Shown piece by piece: positions 29,958 to 43,333 of a DNA stretch of 64,000 nucleotides. The first letter of the stretch is position 1, and each line of letters starts with the position of its first letter. The stretch is from Stachybotrys elegans (taxonomy: Eukaryota > Ascomycota > Sordariomycetes > Hypocreales > Stachybotryaceae). Below the pieces are notes generated by a model. That model was not told the origin of the DNA, made no database searches, and saw only the letters and a program-made list of their open reading frames with translations. Location of the stretch: contig JAGPNK010000006.1 in assembly GCA_020746835.1 (NCBI GenBank), positions 1,054,001-1,118,000 of the forward strand, in the 5' to 3' direction. A program made the translations under genes and the position numbers.

Positions 29958-32338
29958 CTAAAGTAGTTCGGTGTTCTCCAGAGCCAAGTCTCGAGCCTTG
30001 GGCTTCACCCCATCGGCAATGCCACTGTACTTGTTGATCCAGCCAAGGACCTCTCTGTGCCAGACGAGCGAGTTCTCTGGCTTCAACACCCACTGTTCAC
30101 GTTAGCATGCTGGATTCGTCGGCCGGGACGGGGGTCTTACGTGATTCTCGTCCGGGAATACGACCAGCTTGCTGGGGACGCCGCGGGCTTGGAGGACGTT
30201 GAACATGGCGAGGCCTTCGGATATGGGCAAGCGGTAGTCGAGCTCGTTGTGGATGACCTGCGATGTTAACACGTGCTGATGAGTCGAGAATGTTTGACTT
30301 ACCAGCATGGGCGTCGCCCACTTGTCCGTATGGTAGGATGGATCCCATTTCTCATACCCGGCTCGGTTCTCCCAGATGGTACCGCCAAAGTCGTGTACTG
30401 GGAAGAAGAGTTCCTCGGTACTCCATTGGCTCTGTGTGGAAAAGGCGCCGTCATGGCAAACGAGCGCCTTGAACTTGCGTCCGAGGTCATGTCCCTGTAT
30501 CCAGTCTAACGATCCCCATCAGCCTGGATCCCGTGCATCTCAACTCGTCACTTACTGATCATGTATCCTCCGTACGAGGCTCCTAGGGCTACGGCTCGCT
30601 CCGTATCCACGTACGGCATATCCTTCTCAATGTACTCGAAGCACTTGACGAGATCTTCATATGGCGTTCCTCCCCAGTTCTCCTTGATGGCATCTGTATG
30701 CGCCTGGCCGTAGCCGGTGCTTCCCGTCGGGTTGGGGCAGACCACGACATAGCCTTGCTCCGCAAATATGGCCGGGTTCCAACGCGTGCTCCAGTCGTCC
30801 AGCCAAGCACCCTGCGGACCACCATGGATAAGGAATGCCAGAGGATATTTCTTTGATCGATCAAACGAGGATGGCAACGTGACCAGAGCATGGTTGTCGT
30901 ACCCTGCCGCGCCAGGATACCAAATCTCTTCCATCTGGCGCTTGTCTAGTCCATACGACTTACCGTGCTTGGATATAGATGAGAGTTCCCAAGTGTCCTT
31001 CGTCTTGGAGTCCAAAGCTGTATAGAGAGAGCTGTCGTATCGGTTCCGAGAAGTGATGAGTAGGTTGCGGCTCGTGCCCAGCGGCTTGACTTCTGACACG
31101 GCACCGTGGCCATAGATGCAGGTGGGAAGATCTGTGACCTCGGTAGGGTTGGATGGTAGCTCCCACAAGGCCGTTCTTCCACGGATCTCGGCTGTCACGT
31201 ACAACGTCTTGTTATCAATGCTCCATGCAATGCCTTCAGGCCGAGAGTCCCAAGCGCCCACGCCGTCCTCTGTCGGATAGAACTCAATGACATTGCTGAG
31301 ATCGGTGACATCCGGAACGAGCATCAGCCTTGTCTTGTCAGACTCGTACTGCTGATGACGCATCCGGGCAAAGGCGATTTGGCTGCCATCTCCCGAGAAT
31401 GTCGGCGAGATGGTATATCCTCGCAGCGAGCCTGTCTGTACCAACTGTAGCGGACCTGGCTTCTCCGTGAACGACTGGATGGGGGCATAGTACAGGTCCG
31501 TCTTCGTAAAGAGCGCCGGGTTGATCTCTGGGTCCTTGGCGACGAACGCAATTCCCTTGGATGAGACGTCAAAGTCGCCTGCACCTCCAAAGGGAGGCAC
31601 GGGGGAGCTGAGGCGGCTTCCCTCCAGCAAGTTGGTGAGACCTGGTTCCTCGAGAACCCACTGATCTTTCACCTTGGCCAGCGATCCATACCATAGAGAG
31701 TTGTAGTTGCGCGTGTTCCAAGTGTCCCAGTGACGGACAAAGAGCGAGGTGTAGATCTGCGCTGTGGAGGCCTTCTTGTCAGAGGCTGGCAGGTACATGT
31801 GCCCTTGGGGAGTAGTCGTAGACGAGCAGCAAAAGGCGAGCTTCTCTGATGAAAGCTGCTTGACCTTGGGGTTGGAAAGGCTGCCAGGGATAAGGTGGAT
31901 AACATAGGACCTGAGCATGAGCAGCACCTGTCAGCGCACCTTGATGGCTAAATAGGCAAGCCGGCAGATGGACATCGTACTTTGCAGAGCTCTCCATGAC
32001 ACTTTTGGCCATCAACTGAGTGCCGTTCTTCTCGTCGGGCTTGAAAAAGCCAATCTCGTCGTTGCTAAGCCAGAAAGGGTCGGACGCCGAGGAATCCTCA
32101 AGGACCAGGCGAGACGCATGGCCCTCCACGGCCATGACCCGGATCTGCGACGTTTTGCTTCGGGTCTTGAAGGAATACGAGGTCACCTATTCTGATGAGC
32201 AGGCCATCCAAAGCAAGCATTGGCAAGAACAGGCACCGTATAAAGGATGAGGCTGCCCTTCTCGTTGGGAACGCCAGCAGAGCGCCGCGGGGCGGACAGC
32301 AACACCTCGGGTGTAAACCGCGTCGCCTCGATTGTCAT
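29958..32338 (-). CDS. S9 prolyl-oligopeptidase family serine peptidase (DPP5/acylaminoacyl-peptidase type)
   Basis: Releases dipeptides or acylated residues from peptide N-termini. A 705-residue model has six exons (32338-32237, 32186-31981, 31910-30556, 30505-30303, 30257-30141, 30092-29958), with five introns of 45-70 nt in frame. The N-terminal half is a beta-propeller (repeats such as [16 protein letters not shown] and [13 protein letters not shown]). The catalytic alpha/beta-hydrolase domain begins near [15 protein letters not shown]. The nucleophile is Ser in LGASYGGYM, the acid probably Asp in NELDYRLP, and the base His in FPDENHWVLKPEN. The protein starts [20 protein letters not shown] with no signal peptide, so it is probably intracellular, unlike secreted fungal DPP5. 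Exact specificity cannot be read from sequence. Confidence 0.9.
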
Positions 32339-33267
32339 GATGGGCGACTAAAAGATGAAGAATGGATGATGGAAAAGAAAGCTGGGATAGAAAATATGAG
32401 CTCTCGGTATGGCTGCTGCTCTTCCCGCCGGTTTACGAAGCTCAATGATCAAAGGCGAGACGTTGATGTCAAGGGAAAGTCAATGAGGCAGGCACAGAGG
32501 AGGTGAGGCACCGTAATGCGTAATGCCAGCCATGGCTGTAGCTTAACCCCGCGCTAGCATCATATCGGGTCTCTCTTAATCTATCAAAATCACAGACCGA
32601 GCGCGTGATCATGCTCCCCATCCTTCTTCCGAGCTCCTCTCCTCTCCATGTCTAACGTCTGCAAGGTCGACTCCATCTTGGGCTGAGCTGCTTGCTTTAT
32701 CTTAGTATAGCTTGAAATTAGGCAAAGTGGCCCATATGTGGGTTCTTCCGCCTTGGCTCCAGGCCTCGAGTTCAAGCTTCCAGTAGCCACACACACCGCA
32801 GCAGTCCGATGCGCCGGCACACCCAATTCGGCCCGTAACGTGGGAGAACGTGCAATCTTGTGTTGATTGTGAGGGAGGGAAAGCCTTATAAACTCGAGCC
32901 AAGATGGAGCGGCCTGTTTAGGGTGATGACGAGGACTGGGAGGGTGTCTTATTGACTTGAGAATCTGGACGGAAGCCGTATTGGTATTGGCTCATCGAGG
33001 GCCCTGGATTACCACGTCGACCAGTTGAAGCTATTCAGACCGAGGAGTTAGAGGTTCGTTGGGGCTGGTGATATAGCGATAAGCACCTGGGAACGCCGAA
33101 CTCGTCTTGACAAACTCAACATGTTGATGCTACTCCGAACGCCATCCGCCCTTTATATAGCCCTCCGAGAGTTCTTGATATCCCATCCATAAAGTCTTGA
33201 TATACAACGCCCCAGCTCCCTGTGAAGGGAAATATTCCTACGTAGAAGCGTGACTTGTCTCCCTTGC
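32339..33267. other. intergenic
   Basis: Promoter of the peptidase gene (near 32339) and 3' flank of EAF6. No convincing gene; small minus-strand frames at 32590-32902 lack features. Confidence 0.5.
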
Positions 33268-33846
33268 TCACTTTCTCGATGCTCCAAAGTTGGTCCTCTT
33301 CTTCACCGTCTGCGAGTCGCCCTCGCTGTCCTCGTTGTCCTTCTTCTTCAGCTTGTTCGCATTCTTGCCGGCGGTGGCCGACGTCGGCGTCGCGTTGTTC
33401 GAGCCGGTGTCGCGGAAGGACGTCGAGATGGGCGTGGGAGCGTGCGATCCCGGTGTCGAGCCACCTGATGCCGAATCCTAGAACCACTGTGAGCGGGGGA
33501 TTTTGCTGGTCTGCTGTAGCGAGCTTACCCCGTTATTAGGTCGGTAGGAGATGGACGACCGGGAGAAGACGCGGTTCTGCTCCGTAGTGCCCGCCTTGCG
33601 GCGTTGGGCGGCAGCGCCACTCGTTCCCTTCATGTAGTTGTCGAAGCCCGTGATGATGTTGCCGCTGGGCGTGCTGTCCAGATACGCCGTCTCCTTGGTG
33701 GCGATGCTGTCTTCCACCTGGGCCAGGCGTCTTTCGAGGAGGCGTCGCTTCTCTACGAGCTCTCGCACGCGAGCCTGGGACTTCTTGTACTCAGCCAATG
33801 TGGGCTGCGGCTCGCCGGTGGGCGCGCCAGTCGCTTTGTCTGCCAT
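33268..33846 (-). CDS. EAF6: chromatin-modification protein Eaf6
   Basis: Small subunit of the NuA4 histone acetyltransferase (and of NuA3/MOZ-type complexes), nuclear. A 175-residue protein from exons 33846-33529 and 33477-33268, with intron 33478-33528 (GTAAGC..TCTAG). The N-terminal coiled coil is diagnostic: PTLAEYKKSQARVRELVEKR, LLERRLAQVEDSIATKE, TAYLDSTPSGNIITGFDNY. These are followed by RVFSRSSISYRP. The C-terminal half is Ser/Thr/Pro-rich and ends in a basic KKRTNFGASRK. An earlier acceptor (CTCACAG) would give a stop after two residues and is less likely. Confidence 0.92.
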
Positions 33847-34639
33847 GCGCGATGGATTGGGCCTGCGATATCGATGCGATGGATGAGGATGGTGACTGCG
33901 CAATCGCCCAAGAAAAGTACTTCATCACCAGCGGTGCTTGTTTGTGGTGGCGCGATATGGATGACGAGGGGACGGATAAGGGGTATTGATTGGTACCTTA
34001 GGCTGATCTGATACGTGTTTTTGCCCAGCGGCTGGAGAATGGTACCTGACAATACCACCTGCTCAACCACCAAGTCTGAGGCTTCAGGCAACGTTTATCA
34101 ATTGATAAAAATGCAAATGACACAAAATCAAGCCACGCAGTTATCGACAAGTCCTATATGAATATGACAGGCAACCTCCGTTATGCATTCTGGCGCCATG
34201 GTAGAGACCAACTGCTCACAGAAGAACGCTAGCGCCAAGCCATCTCAATAAAATAGGGTTGAATAGGAAACACAAAGTTATTCTTAAAAGCCTTTTTATT
34301 CCTAGCCTACCGACGCAATGTCTAGTTCTCAGCGAACCATTGCGGATATCATGATCTATAAGCTTGATTCCTAATCCTATCTGTTAGTCAGGTACTCCTC
34401 CTCAATTATCCTGATCCTATCCAATGATAGGAAATTCATCCTTCTGGATGCAGCAAGACCAAGCCTTTGATCTACCGGTATGAGCCATGATCAATTCAAA
34501 TTTACTGGTGTCTCGGAGCCATGAGGAGCTTCCACGGCATCCAGCTTCAGTATGAGACGAGGATGCTTCAGGGTTTAACAAAGGCGCCGTCCTGTAGCCA
34601 AGGCCAAGCAAACCCCGGCGTTTTGTCGTCGGGCAGTAA
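33847..34639. other. intergenic with AT-rich stretch
   Basis: Promoter of EAF6, then AT-rich sequence at 34090-34450 without genes. 34450-34639 is the 3' flank of the splicing-factor gene. A 112-codon frame at 33753-34091 overlaps EAF6 exon 1 in another frame and is a shadow. Confidence 0.5.
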
Positions 34640-36156
34640 TCACTCAGTGTCACCACCCTCGGTCTTCTCTACAACACCCGGCTCTGCTCCTTTCATCTCG
34701 ACGTCTCCTTGACTGCCTCGGGTTGCCTCTGGGAGCGGAGAAGAGCTGTTTCGCCTGCGTCTTCCGTTATCGGCGCCAGGTCGTCCGGCTCCCGATCGCC
34801 TGCCATCCCTTTCCGAGTCCTTTGACTCGCTGCGGCGGCGTCGTCGGTCTCGACTATCGTTGCGTCTGCGAGCAGGCGCATCTACCGACGAGGAACGGCT
34901 TCTGCTCCGGCTGGAGCTCGGTCGACGACTGCGGCTTCGTGAGGGCGAGTAGCTCCGCTGTCGAGGAGATGAGGCTGGAGAGCGATGTCGGCGAGAGGGG
35001 GGTGATGGGGATCGGCTGTTAGAAGAGGCTGAGGAGTAACGTCTTCTCTTGGATGTTGGGGATCTGCGCTCGGAAGATCTGGATCGCGATCGGCGTGATG
35101 GCACGTATCGATTGTCTCGCCTGCCACGAGTGTTCCTTCCAGGTCGGTACGCGTCGGAGCGCGGAGATCGGGAGCGCTTCCTACCACCTCGATGGCGGCC
35201 AGATGATGCCTTATGTCTGGGCGGACTGTTTGACTGTGCGCTACTCTGGGAAGGGCTTCGAGTGAGGCTCCGGCTCCGTGATTCGGATCGAGAGGAAGCA
35301 GACCCCGACGGAGAGCGTCCTCGTCCTCGTATGCGCCCACGGTCGCTATCCCGCCCACGACCGCCTCGGCCTCTCGGAATGTAACGGTCCCGAGCAGAAT
35401 CTCGATTGTCACGGTAGCGTGGCTCTGGAGATCTCGACCGCCGGCCTCCACGGGGGTAGCCACCCCGGCCTCTAGAATCGAATGCACGATCACCGCGACC
35501 ACCTTGCCAACTATCGCCACGGCCCCTCTGCCTATCACGGCGGTCACGCTCCTTCAAGTCAGCTATATCTCGGTCGCGGCGGTCACCGTCCTCCCGGCGT
35601 TTTCGTGCATCCTCGGCGGCGCGATCTGCCTCAATCTAGCCATCCATTAGCCAAATACTATGGAAACGTTAGGTGTTGGAAGCCAACCTTTTCCTGCATG
35701 AGTTCAAGCTTTTTGGCTTCTAGGAGCTCCTTGGGAACACCCTGAGGACTAGTCTGGGCGCTGAGCAGGAGCTTCCAAAGTTCTTTGCAGAAAGGTGCCG
35801 TGTCTTTGTCGAGGAAGCCCGTAAGCTGGATTTGGAGGGACTTGATGTCGGGCTGTAGGGCCATTAGCTTGAGTAGAGAGTCGAAATTTTGAAACGCATA
35901 CGAATCTCGGTCCCTCAATGAGATTGAAACACAGCTCAATCACGACATCGTCGTCGTTCTGAAGTATCTCGGCGATCCGGCTGGCAATCCATCTGTAACG
36001 AGCTCCGAGGTCAGCCGCATGCAAAGCCAAGGCCACTCAATAGGTCCACAAACTTTTTCATGACCTGCAGATTGACTTTCTGCATGTCCACCTTGGTATT
36101 GAACTCGGGGGGAATTTGGTCGACTTGAGCAGTCGAGCGTCAACACCAGAAGCCAT
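34640..36156 (-). pseudogene. SRm160/Srm1-like PWI and RS-domain splicing coactivator with apparent 1-nt frameshift
   Basis: Nuclear mRNA-processing protein: the PWI domain binds nucleic acid and the RS tail binds splicing factors. Exons 36156-36054, 35992-35902, 35852-35688 and 35635-34640; introns 61, 49 and 52 nt. The PWI region reads KKWIASRIAEIL, DDVVIELCFNLIEG, KSLQIQLTGFLDKDTAPFCK and LWKLLLSAQ. An RS tail of about 300 residues follows. Exon 1 starts MASGVDARLLKSTKFPP in one frame and continues EFNTKVDMQKVNLQVMKK in another. The switch is at a run of six C (36107-36112), where seven would keep the frame. All other junctions agree. With one added base the product is 451 residues. A sequencing or assembly slip is at least as likely as real inactivation, because the rest shows no decay. 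Confidence 0.85.
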
Positions 36157-36586
36157 GGCGGACCAGGACTGAAGGCCAGTAAGGCCTAATGCTGTCACGG
36201 TGAGGCGGAGGAAGAGGGTTGGAGAGGTTGCTTCGAAACACGAACTCGGTCGAAGTGACGTCGATCAGGCCGCGCTATGTTGATCGAAAATAGGCCTAGC
36301 GCCAACGCGCTGAACAGGCCGCCAAGCCACTCTCAGGCGCCTCCTGGTAACAGCTTCAGTGCTTTGCATGCCAACAAGTGGGACTCACTCGCTTGGGATC
36401 AGTGCCGACGCCTGGATCTACAGGGCACTTGCCACCTGCTGCTGGTTAGTGGAGCGGGTGGCATTTACCAGAACATCCCACCACAAACCTAGGCTACCTA
36501 CAGTTGACGACATCTCCAAACCTACCTACATACTATGCATATGGACTTGATTGATCAACTTCAACCGTCACGAATTGAGATTTAGC
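36157..36586. promoter_or_regulatory. divergent promoter, Srm1-like gene and NAS2
   Basis: 430 bp between start codons on opposite strands. No TATA box or other motif that I would defend. Confidence 0.5.
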
Positions 36587-37439
36587 ATGGGACTTCCTCT
36601 CAGAATGGAAAATCTTCATGCGCCTACTGTGCCTTCAGGCCCAACAAGCAGCCGGCCCTCGAACGGCGATGCGGGGCATCTGAGCTTCGCCGAGCTCCAG
36701 CAGCGAAAGGACAACCTCGAGGCAGAACTCAAGGCCCTAGGTGGCGTCCTAGATTCCGTAAATCTCCCTACATAACGGCCCATGTTCTGTACTAAAACTC
36801 GAACAGCACGGTGTAGATATGAACACGCCGCTGGTGACGAGGGATGGGTTTCCTCGATCTGATATCGATGTTGCCCAGGGTATGAAGCAAACTCCCCGTT
36901 CACGATAGCTTCATTAACACGTCCTAGTTCGCACAACCCGGGCCCGTATTATTCGGCTGCGGAATGACTACAAAGCCTTGATGTCGGCCATAGAGAAGCA
37001 CATCCACAAGCACTTTGAGAGCTTAGACGACGATGTCGCAGCGGCAGAAGTCGGCGCCCAGTCCAGCATGCTACCTGATTCAGTGCCCGAAGTTTTGGGA
37101 GCGCCATTTGCCAAGGTCAACACCGTAGCTCCCGGAAGCCCAGCCGAGAGTGCTGGGCTGAAGCCCGGGGATGAGCTCCGAACGTTTGGATACGTCAATC
37201 ACACCAACCACGACAACCTTAAGAAGGTAGCCGAGTGTGTCCAAGGAAACGAAGGGGTGTGTTCTGCCGTCGGCAACCGTCTTCTAACGGCTTTGCTAAC
37301 CGTGTCATAGAGCCAAATCTCCATCCGAGTATCCCGCCCAGCAAGCGTGACTCATCGTGAGGAGCTTCGTTTGACCTTGACGCCCAGAAGGAACTGGGGT
37401 GGCCGTGGGATGCTGGGCTGCCACATCCTTCCACTCTGA
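36587..37439 (+). CDS. NAS2: 26S proteasome assembly chaperone Nas2 (PSMD9/p27)
   Basis: Chaperone of the proteasome base; its PDZ domain binds the C-terminus of Rpt5 during assembly of the 19S particle. A 233-residue protein from exons 36587-36757, 36807-36879, 36928-37256 and 37311-37439, introns 47-54 nt. The N-terminal helical hairpin reads MENLHAPTVPSGPTSSRP, LQQRKDNLEAELKALGGVLD, HGVDMNTPLVTRDGFPRSDI and VRTTRARIIRLRNDYKALM. The PDZ-like domain reads FAKVNTVAPGSPAESAGL, KPGDELRTFGYVN and LRLTLTPRRNWGGRGMLGCH. This is the standard architecture and size. Start chosen at 36587; an internal Met at 36605 is also possible. Confidence 0.93.
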
Positions 37440-38449
37440 TTTGATTGAATCAGCCTTGTGGATGCTTCCCGACGGTGCTCACGTAATCCATATTCGAGAA
37501 CTAATTCATCGGAAGCCCGATAGCCACGCATCTGGTTGGGTTGCTGAGCATGGAGGATAGTCTGAGATGATGGCAGGTCTCGTCTGTCTGCCTCGAGATG
37601 AAAGAATACATAATCATCGCCATTACCGTGAGCCTAACGTCGTGGTGTGATATGCCTTCACTGGGTGGTGAGCCAAGATGATATGTCAGCCAGCTCGTGT
37701 TGGGCATTGGGAGAGAAAGCATGGATGGATTTCAGTATTGGGAAACATTCATGCAGTCTGCTAGTGAGGCATATACCTAACAGATGTTGTAAAAGACCCA
37801 AGCCCTCGTACAGGTGGCAATGCCTGCCTAACACATCGTAGCCATCAGGTCGATATCTGCAGGCTCCAATTTTTGCGCCTGTACGGTCAAAGTGACGTTA
37901 TTTGTCCAACTGCAATGGTTCGTAGTCACAGTGGTCCCAGCGCACCATGGAGCTAAATCCATTGGGCTGCTCCCTGGTCGGCGCCTACTGCCTGCCTCTA
38001 GTCATAGAAGTACCTCCTCATAGTAAAATAAGCAGGCCGGTACTTCTACTACCTTAGTAGTACACAGCACCTGAGTCCAATTTGCTGTGCAGCAGCAATC
38101 AGGCGATATCACGTGCAGCTGGTGCCCACTCGCCCCCCCAGGCGACTGAATTTTTCGCTTAATGCCTTCCCTTGCCCAAGTTGTTCCCCGCCGCCTTCAA
38201 CAATCACCACCATAAAGACCCGTCAGTGCAGTTCGCTCTACACTGCACACACCTTCTCCAGCAACATTTCCCAGTTGCACCCGGTGATCTTGCTTGGAAG
38301 TCAGTCCACGGTCCCCCCCTCGAGGCGCTCTCTTCTCCCCGATATCGACGCCTCGTTATCGATTCAACACAGCTAACGTGCCCGTCCAGCACCCCGCTTG
38401 TTTACATCAAACTCGCTCTTATCACCGCGACTCAGTCAATCCCGCAAAT
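37440..38449. other. intergenic, promoter of RAN
   Basis: No gene. Small opposing frames at 37500-37840 have no features. The last 300 bases form a C- and T-rich leader typical of highly expressed fungal genes. Confidence 0.5.
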
Positions 38450-39416
<967 letters not shown>

Positions 39417-41408
39417 ACGAGTCGCATGGATAGTGAGTTGGGCTTGACCCGCACGGGTACGACGTCAAGGACAATGAGGTTCTCCCGGAGGAGTGGTTCT
39501 CGTTATGCCGGCATGTACCGGCACGTAACGACAGTTGAACGGATTTACAGCAGCGTATTGAGGAGGGCATCACTTGACTTGGGTGCCTCGGTTGGGGTAT
39601 AAACTTCGGAAGGCGCGGCATTGCTGCCAGTATGAGCAGCATTTCTAGTTAGACTCATAGCAAAACCAAAGATAGTTTTCACGCTCACTTGCGATCGAGC
39701 TCCGATGAAGACGGTGGCGTAATCGGATGGTCAGACACATCTCTGATGGCTGTGATGTCGGTCGAATAACGGATGTTGCAAAGACTGATCGAGAGTAATA
39801 TCTTGAGAGGAGGCTGTCCGAAAGGGTAAAGAGAAGAAACCATCGTTATATGTCTTGTATGGAGCTGAAAGTGCAAGGCAGAGCCAAGATGTTTAATGCA
39901 TGTGAGACAATGGCGAAGAGTCTCTGGGGTTGAGGAAACATCGGTATGGGGAATCATCAAAAGGCGATGTTGATGCAAGCAAAGGAATGGAAATACAGCA
40001 TGGTGATTACGTTTCTAACAGCAACCAGAAAGTAAAGAATGCAGTTACGTACACAGAACCAATCCTAGCTCTTGGACGATGCTTCAGCTGGTGATGCTTT
40101 GCGCGTGCATGTTGGGGAAACCAGCCAACTGGGGGCAATCAGGCTTCTGAATGATTCAGTGACGGTCCACAATTGCTTCATGGATATATTACATGCATTA
40201 GGTTGGGACTGATTTCAGACCAGGCTTAAGGAACAGGGACCAGGGAGAACCTAGACATCTCAACGCGCTACAGATCGCGTCGTGGGTGGTTGGTGCTTGT
40301 AGCTGGCGGTGGAGGGCGGTGGGATTAGATTAAGGTGACGCAACTCCACAAAGTGTGAACAGACGACGGCGCGTCTGTGGGTTTACATAATTTCCTGGAG
40401 ACTTGATAGAGTGAGATGAGTGATTGAGAAGGTCGACATGATTCGGATGCTGATGAGGCGCCGAGTTGAGTCGCAGACATGATGAGAAGCAGGTTTCGTG
40501 AATGGATGAAGTTATTTAGTGGATGATTAGGCTCGCAGTGAGCAATTGCATTATGCAGTCACTTATTCACCGACACCTACCGAATGCATGATATCAGCAG
40601 CAATCAAGGCTATGCTCAATTAACCACTCTCATGAACTAATTGCCCGTACTTGAGGTATTGATGTCAACAAGGGAATGTCCTGTCAAGACGGAGGGTTGA
40701 GGAACCATGCCTACCGGTTTCCAATGAGAAAACGAGTGACATGAAACTTCGAGAAGCAACAATTGAACCCAATAGCCAACTCGCTCAACACCAAAAGAAC
40801 CGAGCAGGTGCTGCTGGATTGGCAGAGTTATGCAACGGAAAATAGAAAAATTATCCATTGCCTCAAACCTGGCATGGACCCACGATGCTGGGCCGCGACT
40901 GCCCCACGGCACGTGCAACGCGTGTTGACATGTTTCCTAATTGGGAATTTAGCTACAACATGCGCGCGACGTGATTTGCCGTAAATTGAACGAGGCCAAC
41001 ACAAGGCACTCAAGGAACGGTTACGCGCGGAGGATAGTTGTGAGTGGAGAGTCACGAACCTCGTTCCGCATCCAATTCCTGCCACTACAATATCCCGGCC
41101 TCGACCATTTCAACTCTCTATTTCCTCTCTCCATCCGGACCTCAATTGCGCTCGTTCGCTCCTCTCACTGCGTCTTGTTATTGCTCGTCACCATCTGTCG
41201 CGTCGTGTCTCCCCGCGCCCCCACGACAGGGACATCGACACATCACTTCGGTCCCTCAACCTCTCGTTGCGCACTCGCGTCCGCGTCTTGGGCCTCGGCA
41301 TCCATCTCGACCGGCTTCTCCTCCACCTGTGCCTGGTCGCGCTTCGCTTTGGATAGCACAGTAATGCCTATACGCCTCTAGCCGCCGCCCACTCCCACCT
41401 CCGCCACC
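39417..41408. other. 2 kb intergenic
   Basis: 3' flank of RAN, then AT-richer sequence, then the pyrimidine-rich leader of the homeobox gene from about 41090. No gene supported; frames at 39685-39978 and 40637-41085 show no family features. Confidence 0.5.
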
Positions 41409-43333
41409 ATGTCCCAAACATTTCCCGCGCCGGCCTCACCTTCGGTCGACATCGACCACCACGACAACGACGTCCATACCTCACCTTCGAATTATGACCA
41501 ATCCTTCTCTGCCGCAGATGACAGCATCATTTCCACCTCGACCAACAGCAGCACGTTGGAAAAGCACCCCAAGGGAAAGCGGAAGAGGACCGCGTATGTT
41601 GATCCCCCACTTCATACCGCGCCAGGATATATGACGACTAATGCATGGTTGGGTTGATAGAGCCAAGGACAAGGCCATCCTCGAAGAGGCATACCTCAGT
41701 AACCCCAAGCCGGACAAGCAGGCGCGTCTTGAAATCGTCGAGCGCGTTTCGTTGAACGAGAAGGAAGTCCAGGTACGCCGGGCCAAGAGTCTGTGAATCA
41801 CCATTGGATATGGTTTAACGTGTCTTGGCGTAGATTTGGTTCCAGAACCGCCGGCAGAATGACAGGCGCAAGTCACGACCACTGTCGGCTCAGGAAATTG
41901 AAGCATTGCGATACGGTGGCATGCAGGCCTTCTCGTCCGACAACACCACCTCACAGAGCGGCATCTTTACGTCCGATCCAGCAATCCCACACGCTACCCC
42001 GCAGGCATCGACATCCTCGCCCGCCCATGGGCAAATCAGTCCTGCTGCCGCCGCAAAAGCTCGGGCCGACGCGTCCAACAGCTCTCCTGCTGTAATGTTG
42101 GGCCGACATGGTGCGGATCGCAGGGAGGGTGCCGACCTGCGAGGAGACGATATCCCCTCATCACAAGAGTCGCAAGGCGATTCCCAGAGGCTCTCTACTT
42201 CCTTTTCAGGGTCTCTTGGCTATCTGGCCAACCGCTGGAATCTTGGAAGCTCATTTTCATCTTCCTTCTCGTCAATAAATGACGACACGACTCGGTATGC
42301 CGTTCTGTAATCCGGGTGGCTGCCTGGACTTGTTAGCTAACGCATGAGTAGGCCAGAAATGATTCCTCCCTCAAGCTCACCTCATTCCGAAAACATCTCT
42401 CAGACACAATCTCAGTCTCAAATGCGACTGTCGTTGTCTCTGGAAGGCAAGGCTGAACTGGTGTCTAACGCACCGTCTCCCACCCGCCTTGTGTCTCAAA
42501 GACCATCTTCGACCGTTCCGACCCTGCCTCAAGTTCGTCACCGAAGTCTGCAGCGCAGCCACAGTGCTCTCCCCACCGTCACCCTGCCACCAATCTCAAC
42601 ACTGACGAGCTCGCTTCCACCACGTCTCGTCCGAGGCCGCTCACGGGATGTGCACGCCTGGGAGCTCTGCGCTGACGCCGATACGCGTGACGAACTGACC
42701 ACACAGGCTGAAAACGAGTCGAATGGTTCAGCAGTTGCTGCCATCAGTCTGCTAAGGTCCTCGAGCGGCGCCCTCCAGCCGAGCGGGGCGAAGCGTAATG
42801 CTCCCTTGAACAGGCAGCCGCGCACGGTTCAGACAAAGAAAGCCAAGCTGAGCAGGACCAGCTCGAGCGTCGCAAGACTGGAGACGGACGACCTGGATTT
42901 GGACTTGATGAAGGAGAATAACGGCAAAGTTAAGGTGTCGATGCTGGTTTCGCCGACGGACTCGGACAAGGAGAACTGGAGCCCTGATGAGGATTCCGGT
43001 GCGCCACGACGACGCCCCCTTCCCACAACTGCTCCTGCTGCAAAAGCACCACATCCGCGTCGGATGAACAGAGTGCTTCAAGACACCAAGATCCCATCAT
43101 TACTGGCCAACCGTGCCAACACGGCACCGCTACCGCGAACCCTGGCGAAGGAGGCGCTGGAGATCTTTGAGGATTCTCCAGAGAACCGCAAAACCCCCAA
43201 GCCGGCCGAGGAGGTAGAGAGATTCATGAATGGCGAGCTCAGCCCAAGCAAGAAACCTGATATGGACTGTGTTGCTGGCTTGTTGTCGTTAAGTCAAGGT
43301 GCCTGGAGCTACGCAGAACGCTCAAGGTCCTAG
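41409..43333 (+). CDS. homeodomain transcription factor
   Basis: DNA-binding regulator, nuclear. A 579-residue protein from exons 41409-41593, 41661-41772, 41834-42294 and 42352-43333 (introns 67, 61 and 57 nt). The homeodomain lies near residues 55-115: KGKRKRTAAKDKAILEEAYL, NPKPDKQARLEIVERVSLNE, KEVQIWFQNRRQNDRRKSRP. Helix 3 WFQNRRQNDRR is intact, and an intron interrupts the domain just before it. The rest is Ser/Thr/Pro-rich and disordered, with many SP/TP sites and basic patches (KRNAPLNRQPRTVQTKKAK). The layout resembles the yeast Yox1/Yhp1 cell-cycle repressors and their filamentous-fungal relatives, but I do not claim orthology. Targets unknown. Confidence 0.9.
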
